A DNA stretch of 64,000 bases, taken from positions 3,984,501 to 4,048,500 of the forward strand of contig NZ_CP116304.1 of NCBI RefSeq assembly GCF_028010285.1, read 5' to 3'. The DNA is from Pseudomonas sp. Q1-7 (lineage in GTDB: Bacteria; Pseudomonadota; Gammaproteobacteria; Pseudomonadales; Pseudomonadaceae). Position numbers and translations under genes: made by a program. The notes under the pieces were generated by a model. That model made no database searches, was not told where the DNA came from, and saw only the letters and a list, made by a program, of their open reading frames with translations. How positions within the stretch are numbered: position 1 is the first letter of the stretch; each line of letters begins with the position of its first letter. Below, piece after piece: positions 27,018 to 38,700 of this stretch.

Positions 27018-27350
27018 TCAAACCGGCATCTGCATGATGTCTTGGTAGGCCTGGACCAGCTTGTTGCGCACCTGGGTCATGGCCTCGAAGGACACGTTGG
27101 CCTTCTGCGAAGCGATCATGACATCGGTGAGGTCCACGCCTTTCTGCCCGACCTCGAAGGCGGTGGCCAGGTCGCTGGCGACCTTCTGGGTGGCCGACAC
27201 CTTGTTGACGGCCTGCCCGAGCATGTCGGCAAAGCTCGGCGCGGCGGCATCCGGGGTCTCGACGGGGGTGGGTTTGGCGCGCGCCATCGCATCCATCTGC
27301 ATGGCCCGCATTTCCAGCATCAGTCGATTGAATTCGACGCCCTGACTCAT
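27018..27350 (-). CDS. fliE: Flagellar rod/hook-basal body protein FliE
   Basis: First rod-associated protein, joining the MS ring to the rod. The 110-aa protein has the family features: a Met-rich N-terminus ([17 protein letters not shown]), [17 protein letters not shown] in the middle and the conserved C-terminus [24 protein letters not shown]. It heads the fliEFGHIJ transcript; a near-perfect sigma54 promoter lies about 60 bp upstream. Confidence 0.96.
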   Translation of the reverse strand: MSQGVEFNRLMLEMRAMQMDAMARAKPTPVETPDAAAPSFADMLGQAVNKVSATQKVASDLATAFEVGQKGVDLTDVMIASQKANVSFEAMTQVRNKLVQAYQDIMQMPV

Positions 27351-27407
27351 GTTTCTTCCTCCAACTGCCGCGATTTTTTGACGCTACGCGGTCCGATGAA
27401 GGGGTAT

Positions 27408-27426
27408 CTGCAACAAGGGTGCCAAG
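27408..27426 (-). promoter_or_regulatory. Sigma54 promoter of fliE
   Basis: Minus-strand TTGGCACCCTTGTTGCA matches the sigma54 consensus at both elements, with GG (27423-27422) and GC (27411-27410) 10 bp apart. It lies about 60 bp upstream of fliE, in line with FleQ/FleR control of the fliE operon. Confidence 0.88.
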
Positions 27427-27466
27427 AGCTCAGGAATGGACATTTCCAATGCGCAGGATGGGTAGC

Positions 27467-27499
27467 GCCGCCCGCGCCTTCCTGCGAGGCGCGGGCGGC
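27467..27499. terminator. Strong hairpin after fleR
   Basis: A perfect 12-bp GC-only stem (GCCGCCCGCGCC / GGCGCGGGCGGC) with a 9-nt loop stands 6 bp beyond the fleR stop. The minus strand lacks a T-run. It probably acts as an RNA-stabilising or terminating structure separating fleSR from fliE. Confidence 0.6.
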
Positions 27500-27504
27500 G
27501 TCTT

Positions 27505-28905
<1,401 letters not shown>

Positions 28906-28911
28906 CGTCCT

Positions 28912-30120
28912 TTACTCCTGAAAAACCGATTGCGCCGCGGGAATCAGCGGCAGGACCAGGGTGGCGCAGGTGCCGCGACCGGGCCGCGACTGCAGCCGCA
29001 GCTCGCCCCGGTGGGCACGCGCCACCGCCTTGACCACGGCCAGCCCGAGGCCGGTGCCGGTGGTCTTGGTGGTGAAAAAGGGTTCGCCCAGGCGCGCGAG
29101 GGTGGCGGCGTCGATACCGGGGCCGTTGTCGCTGATGGTCAGGCGCACGTCGCCGCCACGCCGATAGAGATGAACCTTCAGCCGCAGGCCTTGGCCCGCG
29201 GCCTGGCTGGCGTTCTCGATCAGGTTGAGCATCGCGCCCACCAGGGTGTCGCGATTGCACAGCAACTCGCCGTCGGTGAGGTCGCACTGCCAACGCACAG
29301 CCTTGTCCTGTACATGGGATTCGGCCGAGGCACGTAACGCGGAGAACAGCGCCGACGGCGCCAGGCGATCCGGCAGCGGCAGCTCGCCACGGGCGAACAC
29401 CAGCATGTCGCGCACCTGGTGCTCCAATTCATGCAAGCGTTCCTTGAGGCGGCCGGCGAAACGTTGCTGCTGGTCGGTCGGCAACACTTGCTGGGTCAGG
29501 TGACCGGCGTAGAGCAAGGCCGCGGACAGCGGCGTGCGGATCTGGTGGGCCAGGGAAGCGACCATGCGCCCCAGTGCGGACAGGCGCTCATGGCGGGCCA
29601 GTTGGCCCTGCAGGCGACGGGTTTCCGTCAGGTCGTTGAGCAGAATCAACAGGCCGGGCTCACCGTTCAGGGAGCGGGTGGCAATGGAGACGCGACGGCC
29701 GTCCTTGAGGGAGATTTCGTGGCCATCGTCTTCGCGCGGAGAGAAGTTGCGGGCGATCACTTCGCGCCAGAGCATGCCCACCAGCGGCTGGCCGAGCAGG
29801 TGGCGCGCCACCGGGTTGGCTTCGCGCACCACGCCCTGACCGTCGATCACGATGACACCGCCGGGCAGCAGGTCCAGCAGGCTCTGCAGACGGTTGGCCA
29901 AGCGTTCCTTTTCCGCCAGTTCCTGCATGCGCTGGGCGCTGACCAGGGCCAACTGCCCCTTCAGCTCGGTGACCCGTGCCTCCAGCAAGCTGTAGGACTC
30001 GCTCAGCTGGGTCGACATCTGGTTGAACAGCGCGAAAGCGTGTTCAAGGCCCGCCCGGCTGGCCTGTTCGGCAGGGGCGGTTTGTGGGTCCTGCAGGGGT
30101 TTGACGACGGCGTGGCTCAT
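28912..30120 (-). CDS. fleS: Two-component sensor kinase FleS
   Basis: Soluble (no clear membrane segment) histidine kinase that phosphorylates FleR. The 402-aa protein has a PAS-like domain (about 79-165; GGVIVIDGQGVVREANPVARHLLG). The HisKA box contains His192 (SLAHQIRTPLSAALLY), and the HATPase domain has NLIENASQA, DNGPGID and GTGLGLAVVKAVA. I chose ATG 30120 (MSHAVVKP): GGAGCGAGAAG precedes it. The ATG at 30138 abuts a hairpin and lacks a ribosome binding site. Confidence 0.93.
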   Translation of the reverse strand: MSHAVVKPLQDPQTAPAEQASRAGLEHAFALFNQMSTQLSESYSLLEARVTELKGQLALVSAQRMQELAEKERLANRLQSLLDLLPGGVIVIDGQGVVREANPVARHLLGQPLVGMLWREVIARNFSPREDDGHEISLKDGRRVSIATRSLNGEPGLLILLNDLTETRRLQGQLARHERLSALGRMVASLAHQIRTPLSAALLYAGHLTQQVLPTDQQQRFAGRLKERLHELEHQVRDMLVFARGELPLPDRLAPSALFSALRASAESHVQDKAVRWQCDLTDGELLCNRDTLVGAMLNLIENASQAAGQGLRLKVHLYRRGGDVRLTISDNGPGIDAATLARLGEPFFTTKTTGTGLGLAVVKAVARAHRGELRLQSRPGRGTCATLVLPLIPAAQSVFQE

Positions 30121-30139
30121 GCTCTTCTCTCGCTCCATC

Positions 30140-30157
30140 GACCGTCAGCAGACGGTC
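30140..30157. promoter_or_regulatory. Hairpin in the fleS leader
   Basis: GACCGTC and GACGGTC form a perfect 7-bp stem with a 4-nt loop within the predicted fleS leader. It lies directly before the upstream in-frame ATG (30138) and 20 nt before the chosen start. It could affect translation initiation. Confidence 0.5.
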
Positions 30158-30170
30158 GGTCGAGGGAGAT

Positions 30171-30190
30171 ATAGCAATACCCGTGCCTAA
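30171..30190 (-). promoter_or_regulatory. Sigma54 promoter of fleSR
   Basis: Minus-strand TTAGGCACGGGTATTGCT has GG (30187-30186) and GC (30175-30174) spaced by 10 bp and a canonical TTGCT element. It lies about 50 bp upstream of the chosen fleS start, consistent with FleQ activation of fleSR. Confidence 0.85.
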
Positions 30191-30230
30191 AATTTAATCC
30201 TTTAAAAACAACGAGTTGAAAAAAGCGGAA

Positions 30231-31703
<1,473 letters not shown>

Positions 31704-31799
31704 TGTCTGGTTCTTGCTTTTTGGGCTGAACGCCGCGTTCCACGGCGCATGGGCAGACGGTGCATCCCAAGGATCGGGACTGACCGGCAATTGGCCACT

Positions 31800-31828
31800 A
31801 GTAAAGTGAAAAACCCTTGCCGAGTCAA
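31800..31828 (-). promoter_or_regulatory. Putative sigma70 promoter of fleQ
   Basis: On the minus strand TTGACT (31828-31823) and TTTACT (31805-31800) are separated by 17 bp, followed by a leader of about 90 nt to the fleQ ATG. No sigma54 site is seen here, as expected for a master regulator. Confidence 0.65.
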
Positions 31829-31922
31829 TTTTATGGCGTGCTTTTTTTGTTCGAGCCGACGGAATGGCTAAGCGGTTGTCGGGGCAGTATCGAATTGATG
31901 GCAGATAAGAATTACCCGGTCA

Positions 31923-32219
31923 TCAGCCGAACAATTGGTAGACCTTGGCGCTCTGTTTGGCCTGGTTGAGTTGCAGTAATTCACCGGCAATTCGCTGCTG
32001 TTCATTGCGGCAGCACTCCACCAACTCGCGGTACAACGCTAGGAGGTCCTCCATGCGGGCGCGCAACAATGCTTCATCCGCTGGTAGTTCATCCATGGCT
32101 TCGTCAATCGCCTCGCGACATTGCCGATCAAGCACACCAATGGCTTCCCAATCTCGTCGACTCAGGGCATCGCGCAACATCGCACCCGCAGCCTCTAGAA
32201 GCTGGACAGATTTACTCAT
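31923..32219 (-). CDS. FliT-like flagellar chaperone
   Basis: Small helical protein (98 aa) following fliS, in the position of fliT/fleP in other pseudomonads. It probably binds FliD as export chaperone, or modulates FleQ-type regulators. Features seen: charged amphipathic helices with short acidic turns (DELPADEALLRARMEDLLALYRELVECC) and no signal or membrane segment. The start is ATG 32219, with AAGGAG at 5-nt spacing; the GTG 6 nt further upstream overlaps that site. Assignment to FliT rests on context and size. Confidence 0.75.
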   Translation of the reverse strand: MSKSVQLLEAAGAMLRDALSRRDWEAIGVLDRQCREAIDEAMDELPADEALLRARMEDLLALYRELVECCRNEQQRIAGELLQLNQAKQSAKVYQLFG

Positions 32220-32245
32220 GATCACTCCTTGGAAAACCGACTCAT

Positions 32246-32626
32246 TCAGGGCGCAATCGCATCCCAGCCGGACTTGATTGTACGCATCAGCTGAGAGACT
32301 TCATCAAGAATCGCAGAGTCATCCCTGGCATTGGCTTCGACCAGTCGAGTGCCCATGTATTCGTACAGGCGATCGAGATTGCTCGCCACCTCGCCACCGC
32401 GCTCCATGTCCAGCGCGCCACGCAAGCCGCCCACGATGGAGATGGCCTTGCCGATGAGTTCACCCTTGCTGGCCAACTGGCCCCGCTCGAGCGCACCACG
32501 TGCCTGGGCCAGGCGAGAGAGACTTCCCTCCATCAGCATCTGGATCAGGCGGTGCGGGCTGGCGTCAGCCACCATCACATTGGTGTTGACGTTCTGATAC
32601 TGGCGAAGAGCGGAGGCGGCATTCAT
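32246..32626 (-). CDS. fliS: Flagellin export chaperone FliS
   Basis: Cytosolic chaperone that binds the C-terminal region of FliC and prevents premature polymerisation. The 126-aa product has the family signature: an N-terminal YQNVNTNVMVADASPHRLIQMLMEG segment (residues about 10-34), a helix with GELIGKAISIVGGLRGALDMERGGEVA and NLDRLYEYMGTRLVEAN. It lies between fliD (about 100 bp) and the FliT-like gene (26 bp). Confidence 0.96.
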   Translation of the reverse strand: MNAASALRQYQNVNTNVMVADASPHRLIQMLMEGSLSRLAQARGALERGQLASKGELIGKAISIVGGLRGALDMERGGEVASNLDRLYEYMGTRLVEANARDDSAILDEVSQLMRTIKSGWDAIAP

Positions 32627-32725
32627 TTTCGTTCTCGCAGGGCTGCTGTCGACATACCTTGCTTATCGGTACGATGCGCAAAACCTTTAGCCACTTCCTC
32701 CGCTATATTTCAACGACCGGCCGGC

Positions 32726-34129
32726 TCAGGACTTCGAGCGCGCCGCCAATGCATCGAGGCTGGACAGCAACGAGTTTCCCGTACTGGTTAGTTGTCCGAC
32801 CAGATTGTCCATGGCGTTGTATTGCGCATAAAGACGCTCTTCGAGCGCCGCCATTGCACGCGTGTGAGTGTCACGCTGCTTGCTGATGCTGGTCAGTGTT
32901 CCCTGGAGAGATTCGGAGCGTTCCTTGAGAATGCCGCCTGTCTGGGTATAGGTCTTGATCTGATCACTCAGCCGCTTGAACAGACCGTCGGTGCCTTTGA
33001 AGAAGGTGCCGATGGTCTCAGGACTGTTCTGAATCACCTTGTCCAACTTGCCCTGCTCGATGGAAAGGGTTCCGTCGTTCTGCGTCTTGACACCTAGGTC
33101 CGCAAGAATCCTGATCGCGTCATTGCCAGTGTCGGCGGACGTAGTCAGCTCCTTGCGCAGGATATTCATCATCTGCCGCACGGTGGAGTCACCTACCAGA
33201 GCACCGCTACTGGTCGTCGTACCATCGGCGCCCTTGGTTACCTTGGTCAGGGAACTAGTTACCTTAACGACCTGGTTGTATGCATCGACGAATTTCTGGA
33301 TCGAATCCTTGAGACCAGTCTTGTTCGGCCCGACTGTTAGCGTCGTGGTCTTGCCCACCCCTTCGGCCAGAAGCTCGAAGGTCAGCCCGCTGACCGCACC
33401 ATCAACCTTGTTGGTGGCACTCGAAAGCGCCAAGCCATCGATCTCGAACTCGGCATTCTGAGCCTTGGTGATGTATCCCGCCCCGCTGCCCTGCTGCTGC
33501 AGGGTGCCATCGACATTCAGCTGAGCAAGGGATGCGTTGGAGCCGGATATGGAAATATCCTTGCCAGCACCGGTAACGGTGGAGCTAAGGATTAACCGGG
33601 AGCCCGCCTGCGGATTGGCAGGGTCACTCACGACGTTGGCGGTCACGCCCTTGTCCTTGAGCTTGGCGTTAATCGCGTCGCGGACCTCGACAAGGGAAGC
33701 GCCTTCGGCGATGTCAACGGTAAAGTCGTCACCGCCGCCGAGGCTGATAGCCAGCGATCCTGCATTGAAGGTACCGTCTGAGGGGGTGAAACCAGTGGCG
33801 ACCTTGGAGGCGGCGGCAAGTTGATTGATCTTAACCTGATAACTACCGGCGACAGCGTTGTTCGCCGCGCTGACGGTGATCTGCTCGATCTTCGACGATG
33901 TGGCCGCCAGAGCATTGAAAGCCTCACCGGCGCCTAAGTCCTTCATGGCCTTCTGAAATGTTTCGAGAACACTCTGCAGTTGCCCTACCCCGGAAATCTT
34001 GGCGTCGGTCTGGCTCTTGAGACGATCAAGCTGGGCGGTTTTCGGCGCGCTCTGAGCATCAACCAGCGACTTCACGATTGAGTTGATATCAAGTCCGGAG
34101 CCAAGACCGGTGCCAGTAATCGTTGCCAT
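32726..34129 (-). CDS. fliD: Flagellar filament cap protein FliD
   Basis: Cap on the filament tip that inserts flagellin; in Pseudomonas it is also an adhesin. The 467-aa protein has a conserved N-terminal domain (GTGLGSGLDINSIVKSLVDAQ) and a variable middle with Ser/Thr/Gly-rich beta segments. The C-terminal coiled-coil domain (about 390-467) includes the usual NAMDNLVGQLTSTG motif, here YNAMDNLVGQLTS. It is 73 bp downstream of flaG. Confidence 0.97.
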   Translation of the reverse strand: MATITGTGLGSGLDINSIVKSLVDAQSAPKTAQLDRLKSQTDAKISGVGQLQSVLETFQKAMKDLGAGEAFNALAATSSKIEQITVSAANNAVAGSYQVKINQLAAASKVATGFTPSDGTFNAGSLAISLGGGDDFTVDIAEGASLVEVRDAINAKLKDKGVTANVVSDPANPQAGSRLILSSTVTGAGKDISISGSNASLAQLNVDGTLQQQGSGAGYITKAQNAEFEIDGLALSSATNKVDGAVSGLTFELLAEGVGKTTTLTVGPNKTGLKDSIQKFVDAYNQVVKVTSSLTKVTKGADGTTTSSGALVGDSTVRQMMNILRKELTTSADTGNDAIRILADLGVKTQNDGTLSIEQGKLDKVIQNSPETIGTFFKGTDGLFKRLSDQIKTYTQTGGILKERSESLQGTLTSISKQRDTHTRAMAALEERLYAQYNAMDNLVGQLTSTGNSLLSSLDALAARSKS

Positions 34130-34202
34130 GTTCCTTCCCTCGACAGTCTTTTGACACTAACGACATTCGCCAGATGTAATTAGCAGGATTCGAGCCAGAT
34201 GC

Positions 34203-34583
34203 TCAGGCCGTCGTATCGAGCATCAAGCTCCGCGCTTCCTCGAGATGCTTCAGCAACTGCAACGCCTCCTCGGACGGGATCTGGCGTATGACTTCGCCGG
34301 AAGACTGGTCCCGCACCTCGACCACAATCCGCCCGCTGGAATCATCCACTCGAAAGGACAGATCCCGCTGAATGGACTGGGCAAACTCCTGGAGAGAGGT
34401 AACGGCATTACCGATGGCCTCAGCGCTGCCTTCAGACGCCTCTCCCCGCTCACTCGTATCGGAAGGAAGCTCCCGGTCGTTGAAACGCACATCCGTCATA
34501 CTGGAACGCTGCGACTTCTGCACTGCGGCCGGCCCAATATCAATCACGCCAGCGTGCCTGACGCCTTGAGCATTGATATCCAT
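34203..34583 (-). CDS. flaG: Flagellar protein FlaG
   Basis: Small protein between fliC and fliD; FlaG is linked to filament length but its mechanism is unsettled. The 126-aa product has a charged, flexible N-terminal half and the conserved C-terminal domain (about 65-118; LSFRVDDSSGRIVVEVRDQ, IRQIPSEEALQLLK). AAGGAGG at 5-nt spacing supports the ATG at 34583. It is separated from fliC by a terminator, so it may depend on readthrough or its own promoter. Confidence 0.93.
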   Translation of the reverse strand: MDINAQGVRHAGVIDIGPAAVQKSQRSSMTDVRFNDRELPSDTSERGEASEGSAEAIGNAVTSLQEFAQSIQRDLSFRVDDSSGRIVVEVRDQSSGEVIRQIPSEEALQLLKHLEEARSLMLDTTA

Positions 34584-34603
34584 AACCGCCTCCTTGAAAA
34601 GGC

Positions 34604-34641
34604 AAAAACAGGGGTAGGCGTCTTGGGACCCCTCCCCTGTT
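34604..34641 (-). terminator. Intrinsic terminator after fliC
   Basis: On the minus strand AACAGGGG and CCCCTGTT pair around a loop of about 19 nt and are followed by a T-run (TTTTTGCCTTTTC). It stands 20 bp past the fliC stop, as expected for a highly expressed monocistronic flagellin. Confidence 0.85.
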
Positions 34642-34660
34642 CAACGTGCTGAGTTAAGCC

Positions 34661-35509
34661 TTATTGCAGCAGGCTGAGAACAGCCGACGGCAGCTGGTTA
34701 GCCTGGGCAAGAATGGCGGTACTGGCCTGTTGCAGCACCTGATTCTTGGTCAGGTTGGCGGTCTCGGCGGCGAAGTCGGTGTCCTTGATGCGGCTGCGCG
34801 AAGCCGAGACGTTCTCTGCAATGTTCTGTAGGTTGGCAATGGTGTTCTGGAAACGGTTCTGCACAGCACCGAGGTCGGCACGCTTGCTGTCGATGGCAGC
34901 CAGAGCGGCATCGATCGCCGAAACCGCCGCCTGGGCACCGGAAGCAGTGGTGATATCCACATCACCGGAGGCCACAGCAAGACCAGACGCGTCGAACGAG
35001 GCGGAGCCCATGGTGATGCTGATGGTTTCGTTGGCATCGGCCCCCACCTGGAAAGCCACGTTGCCACTGAAATCACTGGCATTCAGCAAGTACAGCTTGT
35101 TGCTGCCGCTACCGAAACTGGTGGTGTCGGCGATTCGGTCCAATTCGCTCTGAAGAGCCACGACTTCCTGATTGAGGGAAGTACGATCAACGCTGCTGTT
35201 GCTGCCGTTGGCAGATTGCAGGGCCAGTTCACGCATGCGCTGCAGGATGTCGGTGGACTGCTGCAGGGCACCTTCGGCCACTTGGGCGATGGAGATACCA
35301 TCATTGGCGTTGCGCACGGCAACGTTCAGACCGTTAATCTGGCTGGTCAGACGGTTGGATATCTGCAGACCGGCGGCGTCATCTTTGGCGCTGTTGATAC
35401 GCGAACCGGTGGAAAGGCGCTGCATCGATACACTCAGCGAGTCGGACGCACGGTTCAGGTTGCGCTGAGTATTGAGAGAAGCAACGTTAGTGTTTACGGT
35501 CAATGCCAT
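34661..35509 (-). CDS. fliC: Flagellin FliC
   Basis: Filament subunit. The 282-aa protein is a short flagellin: conserved N-terminal D0/D1 (1-about 140) and C-terminal D1/D0 (about 190-282; ...[22 protein letters not shown]) with only a small Ser/Thr/Ala-rich insert between them, so no large D2/D3. Residues 30-51 correspond to the flg22 epitope region and end in Ser where Ala is usual. GGAGGA lies about 8 nt upstream of the ATG. Two sigma28-type promoters precede it. The glycosylation genes immediately upstream probably act on its central region. Confidence 0.98.
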   Translation of the reverse strand: MALTVNTNVASLNTQRNLNRASDSLSVSMQRLSTGSRINSAKDDAAGLQISNRLTSQINGLNVAVRNANDGISIAQVAEGALQQSTDILQRMRELALQSANGSNSSVDRTSLNQEVVALQSELDRIADTTSFGSGSNKLYLLNASDFSGNVAFQVGADANETISITMGSASFDASGLAVASGDVDITTASGAQAAVSAIDAALAAIDSKRADLGAVQNRFQNTIANLQNIAENVSASRSRIKDTDFAAETANLTKNQVLQQASTAILAQANQLPSAVLSLLQ

Positions 35510-35602
35510 GATTTTCGTCCTCCAAAGGACCGAGCGTGTTTGCCTGAGCTTGCGACTCTGAGCCTGCAGCTCATGAGGCCATTGAGTTCGCGTTCACTTT
35601 GC

Positions 35603-35629
35603 GTATCGGCGCCTCGAGAAGAACCTTTA
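35603..35629 (-). promoter_or_regulatory. FliA (sigma28) promoter of fliC, proximal
   Basis: Minus-strand TAAA (35629-35626), 15-bp spacer, GCCGATAC (35610-35603): a perfect spacing and near-perfect consensus. The expected start site is about 87 nt before the fliC ATG. Confidence 0.9.
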
Positions 35630-35656
35630 GCCCTGATACGCAGCTTTTTTTGCCTA

Positions 35657-35689
35657 GCTTGAGCAAGCCGGAATCCGTACTGCTCAAGC
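35657..35689. promoter_or_regulatory. Inverted repeat between the two fliC promoters
   Basis: GCTTGAGCA (35657-35665) and TGCTCAAGC (35681-35689) are a perfect 9-bp inverted repeat with a 15-bp spacer. A run of seven T's on the plus strand (35645-35651) lies beside it. It could be an operator or an attenuating hairpin in the distal transcript. Confidence 0.55.
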
Positions 35690-35699
35690 CTTGTCAATC

Positions 35700-35726
35700 T
35701 CATCGGCGACATGGAGGAAAACTTTA
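35700..35726 (-). promoter_or_regulatory. Second FliA-like promoter of fliC, distal
   Basis: Minus-strand TAAA (35726-35723), 15-bp spacer, GCCGATGA (35707-35700). It has the same spacing as the proximal promoter and lies 97 bp upstream of it, shortly after the glycosyltransferase stop. Confidence 0.65.
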
Positions 35727-35783
35727 GAGAAAGTTCGCAAGTCGGCAGCACCCATGACCGAGTGCCCCGGCATGTGACGAGTG

Positions 35784-38700
35784 TCAGTCAGGCAACCACG
35801 CCTTGCGCCACTCCAGCAGCGCCTCGCCCTGCAACATCCAGTCGCGATGCACCGTTTCACGCAATGCATTCCCTTTCCTGGCTGTCTCGTCCAGATCGGA
35901 GAGATGCATGCGAATAGCTTCGAGCCAGTCTTCGGTGCGGTTCTTCACTAAGGTGACTGGCATGCCGCAGCGGTAAGGTTCGATATCCGTACAGATCACC
36001 GGATATCCACAGGCCCCGTACTCCAGGATGCGTAGATTGCTCTTGCACTCGTTGAACAGATTCATTTCCAGTGGTGCCAATGCCAGATCCAGGTTCAGTC
36101 GAGCAAGGCGTTCCGGGTAGCGCTCAATGGAAATGCCCGAATGAAACTCGTGGATGTAGGGGCGAAGCAGATCCGGGCACATGCCAAAGAACACCCATTC
36201 GACCTCATTGGCCAGCTCACGGACCACATCGAAAATGAGTTCAAGATCCCCGGTGTGGCTGGAACCACCCGCCCAGCCGATCCGAGGCTTGCGCCCGACG
36301 CGCCGCTCACTGCGAAGACTGCCCCACCACTCAACCGGCAGGCGGTTCTGCATGATGCGGATATCGGGATGCAATCCTGCGAAGGCGTCGGCCAGCGGTG
36401 CGGTCGACACCACGAAGCGGTCAACTAGGCTCAGCGCCTTGTTGATGTATTCCATTACATTCTTGGGAACCTTGTTGAAGTGGATGCTTTTTGGTGGAAC
36501 GCCAGGGATGAAATCGTCCATATCCATTACGCGGAACGCACCGGAATAAGTCTCAGCCTCCTCCCTGCGGAATAGGCTCTCCGGCGTGAACTGACGTTGA
36601 TAAATAATGCTATCGGGAGAAAAGCGTTCGAGCTCCACCGGCGCCAGCAACGGCCCGCAGGAAACCCCCTCGATCAGCGCTTCTCGCTCCATGGCCAGGA
36701 ACGGCTGATAGAGCCGATAGTGCCCGCAGCCGCCACCATCGGACGGATGGCACAGGATGCGCGGAAGCAGTGGCTGCCCGATTGGCTGCCATTCACGGGT
36801 CTTGGAATAGTCGGGGGTGAAGCCGAAGCCACTGATGGCCAGGTTCTGGTTGTAGGCCGGGTCCCGGGCAAGCACAGGCAACCATTTGTTATACATGCCG
36901 ATACGGGCCTTTTGCTGCTCTTGCGATTCGAATGACGCCTCGACGCTTTCCTCCGACGCCTCTCCCGCCTGGCGAACCACAGCATGCGCGGCCCATAGGA
37001 TCAGGTAACCAGCCTGACCGAGCTTCAGGCAGAAGTCGACATCAGCATGCTCTCCACGAATGTCATCGCTGCCCATGCCACCCACTTCGTCGAAAAGCGA
37101 CTTGCGTACCATCATGCAGGCTCGACTTACAGCGCTATAACTCTGATCGACCTGCAAACGGCTCATGTACCCGGGCGAATCCCCCGCTTCACCAATGAAA
37201 GCGCCTCCTGCTGGGCCCCGCAGACCCAAGATGATCCCGGCGTGCTTGACCGGACCGAAGCGATAGAGAACTTTGGCCCCCACGACGGCCACTTCCGGAC
37301 GCAGAGCGTGATTCAACATTTCGTCCAGCCATTCCGGCTGGCTCTGCCAAGTGTTGCTGGCAAGCAGAAGCACGTACTCACCCCGTGCCGCGCTTGCGCC
37401 CAGATTGCACATAGCCGACAGGTCGAAGCGGCCATCATAGCGTGCAACCCTGATTCGCCCAGTCCTCATCCCGGCAAGCGTCTCCAGCCAGTCGCGCACG
37501 GGCGACGAGTCGTCCAAGCTACCGACCAGAACGACTTCATAGTGCTGGTAGTGTGTGACTTCCAGGATGCTTTCGACGCACCGTTCGAGGCGAGCCAGGT
37601 CGTCTTCGATAGGGATGACAATGCTGACCAGGGGCTGGTTCTTGTGCGCGTAACGTATGCGATAGCGTCCTGGCAAGACGGATACAACCGCGGCGTCTTC
37701 ATAGCCACGCGCTGCCAGATGCCGGCCGATCGCACGCAGCTCGTCCGCCTTATCGGCGGGTGCTTTGCTCGCGACGACCACCAAGGGCTCATCAACATGA
37801 GCAAGTCCCGAGAAGCCACCGTGCTCCACCATCCGCAGTATGAAGTCGAGCTCGAACGCACCGGTGAACGCAGGATCGAAGCCATCGAGGGCATGCAGGG
37901 TTTCCTTGCGGAACAACCAGTGCGAAGCCATAGCTCCGGGGAAAGCAAGCAGGTAATCGAGATTGAAGCCGGGTCTCAACAACGGCGCGCGAATGCCTTC
38001 GCCGTCGACTTCCAGCTCGTCTCCGTAGACAGCCCGACATCCTGGTGCTGCCAGCAGCTCGATCGCCAGGGTCTGCAATCCGGCCGCCGTGAACTCGGTC
38101 CCCGCCTCCACCAGCATCAGCCAGTCGAAATCGATTCCGGCGGCCACCTGATTGACCGTATCGACCAGGTTCTGCTCAGTGACCCGGACGAAACGAAGTT
38201 CCTCCGAGGAGTTTTCCCTGGGGATATCGAGCGACGTGAGCACCGTGATTTTCACGTTCCTATAGAAACAGCGGTCATTGTCCAGACTCTTGATGGTGGC
38301 AATCACTCGTTGCAGGTCACCGGCCAGATCCTTGACCACCACATTCAGCAGCGGCGCGGCCGGATTTCTCTCAAGGCTGGAATTAATCAATCGCACATGG
38401 GTTTCCGCCGGCACCCTGGCACTCATCCAGCGGTCCAGCCAGAATCGTTGGCTGGAGGCTTCCCGGTTCGCTTGCTCCTGCGTCTTCCGAGTGAATACGC
38501 CCAGTTGCTCCCAGAAGCGCTCCTCCAACTCGCTGTGCCATTGGCGAATCGCCGGAAGACTGCTAGCCGCTTTCTCCAGTGAAATATCAGAGTCGTCTAA
38601 TGCAACGCCGTTGAATTGATAGAACTCCAGAGTTTCGTCAGTGAATGCAAGATGCTCGTAACCCTTGGCTTGCAAGGCGACAACCGGACAGCCGCAAAGC

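Noticed and set aside
35645-35689. Inverted repeat and T-run considered as an intrinsic terminator of the glycosyltransferase gene
   Set aside because: On the minus strand the hairpin is followed by A's, not T's, so the order is wrong for termination in that direction.
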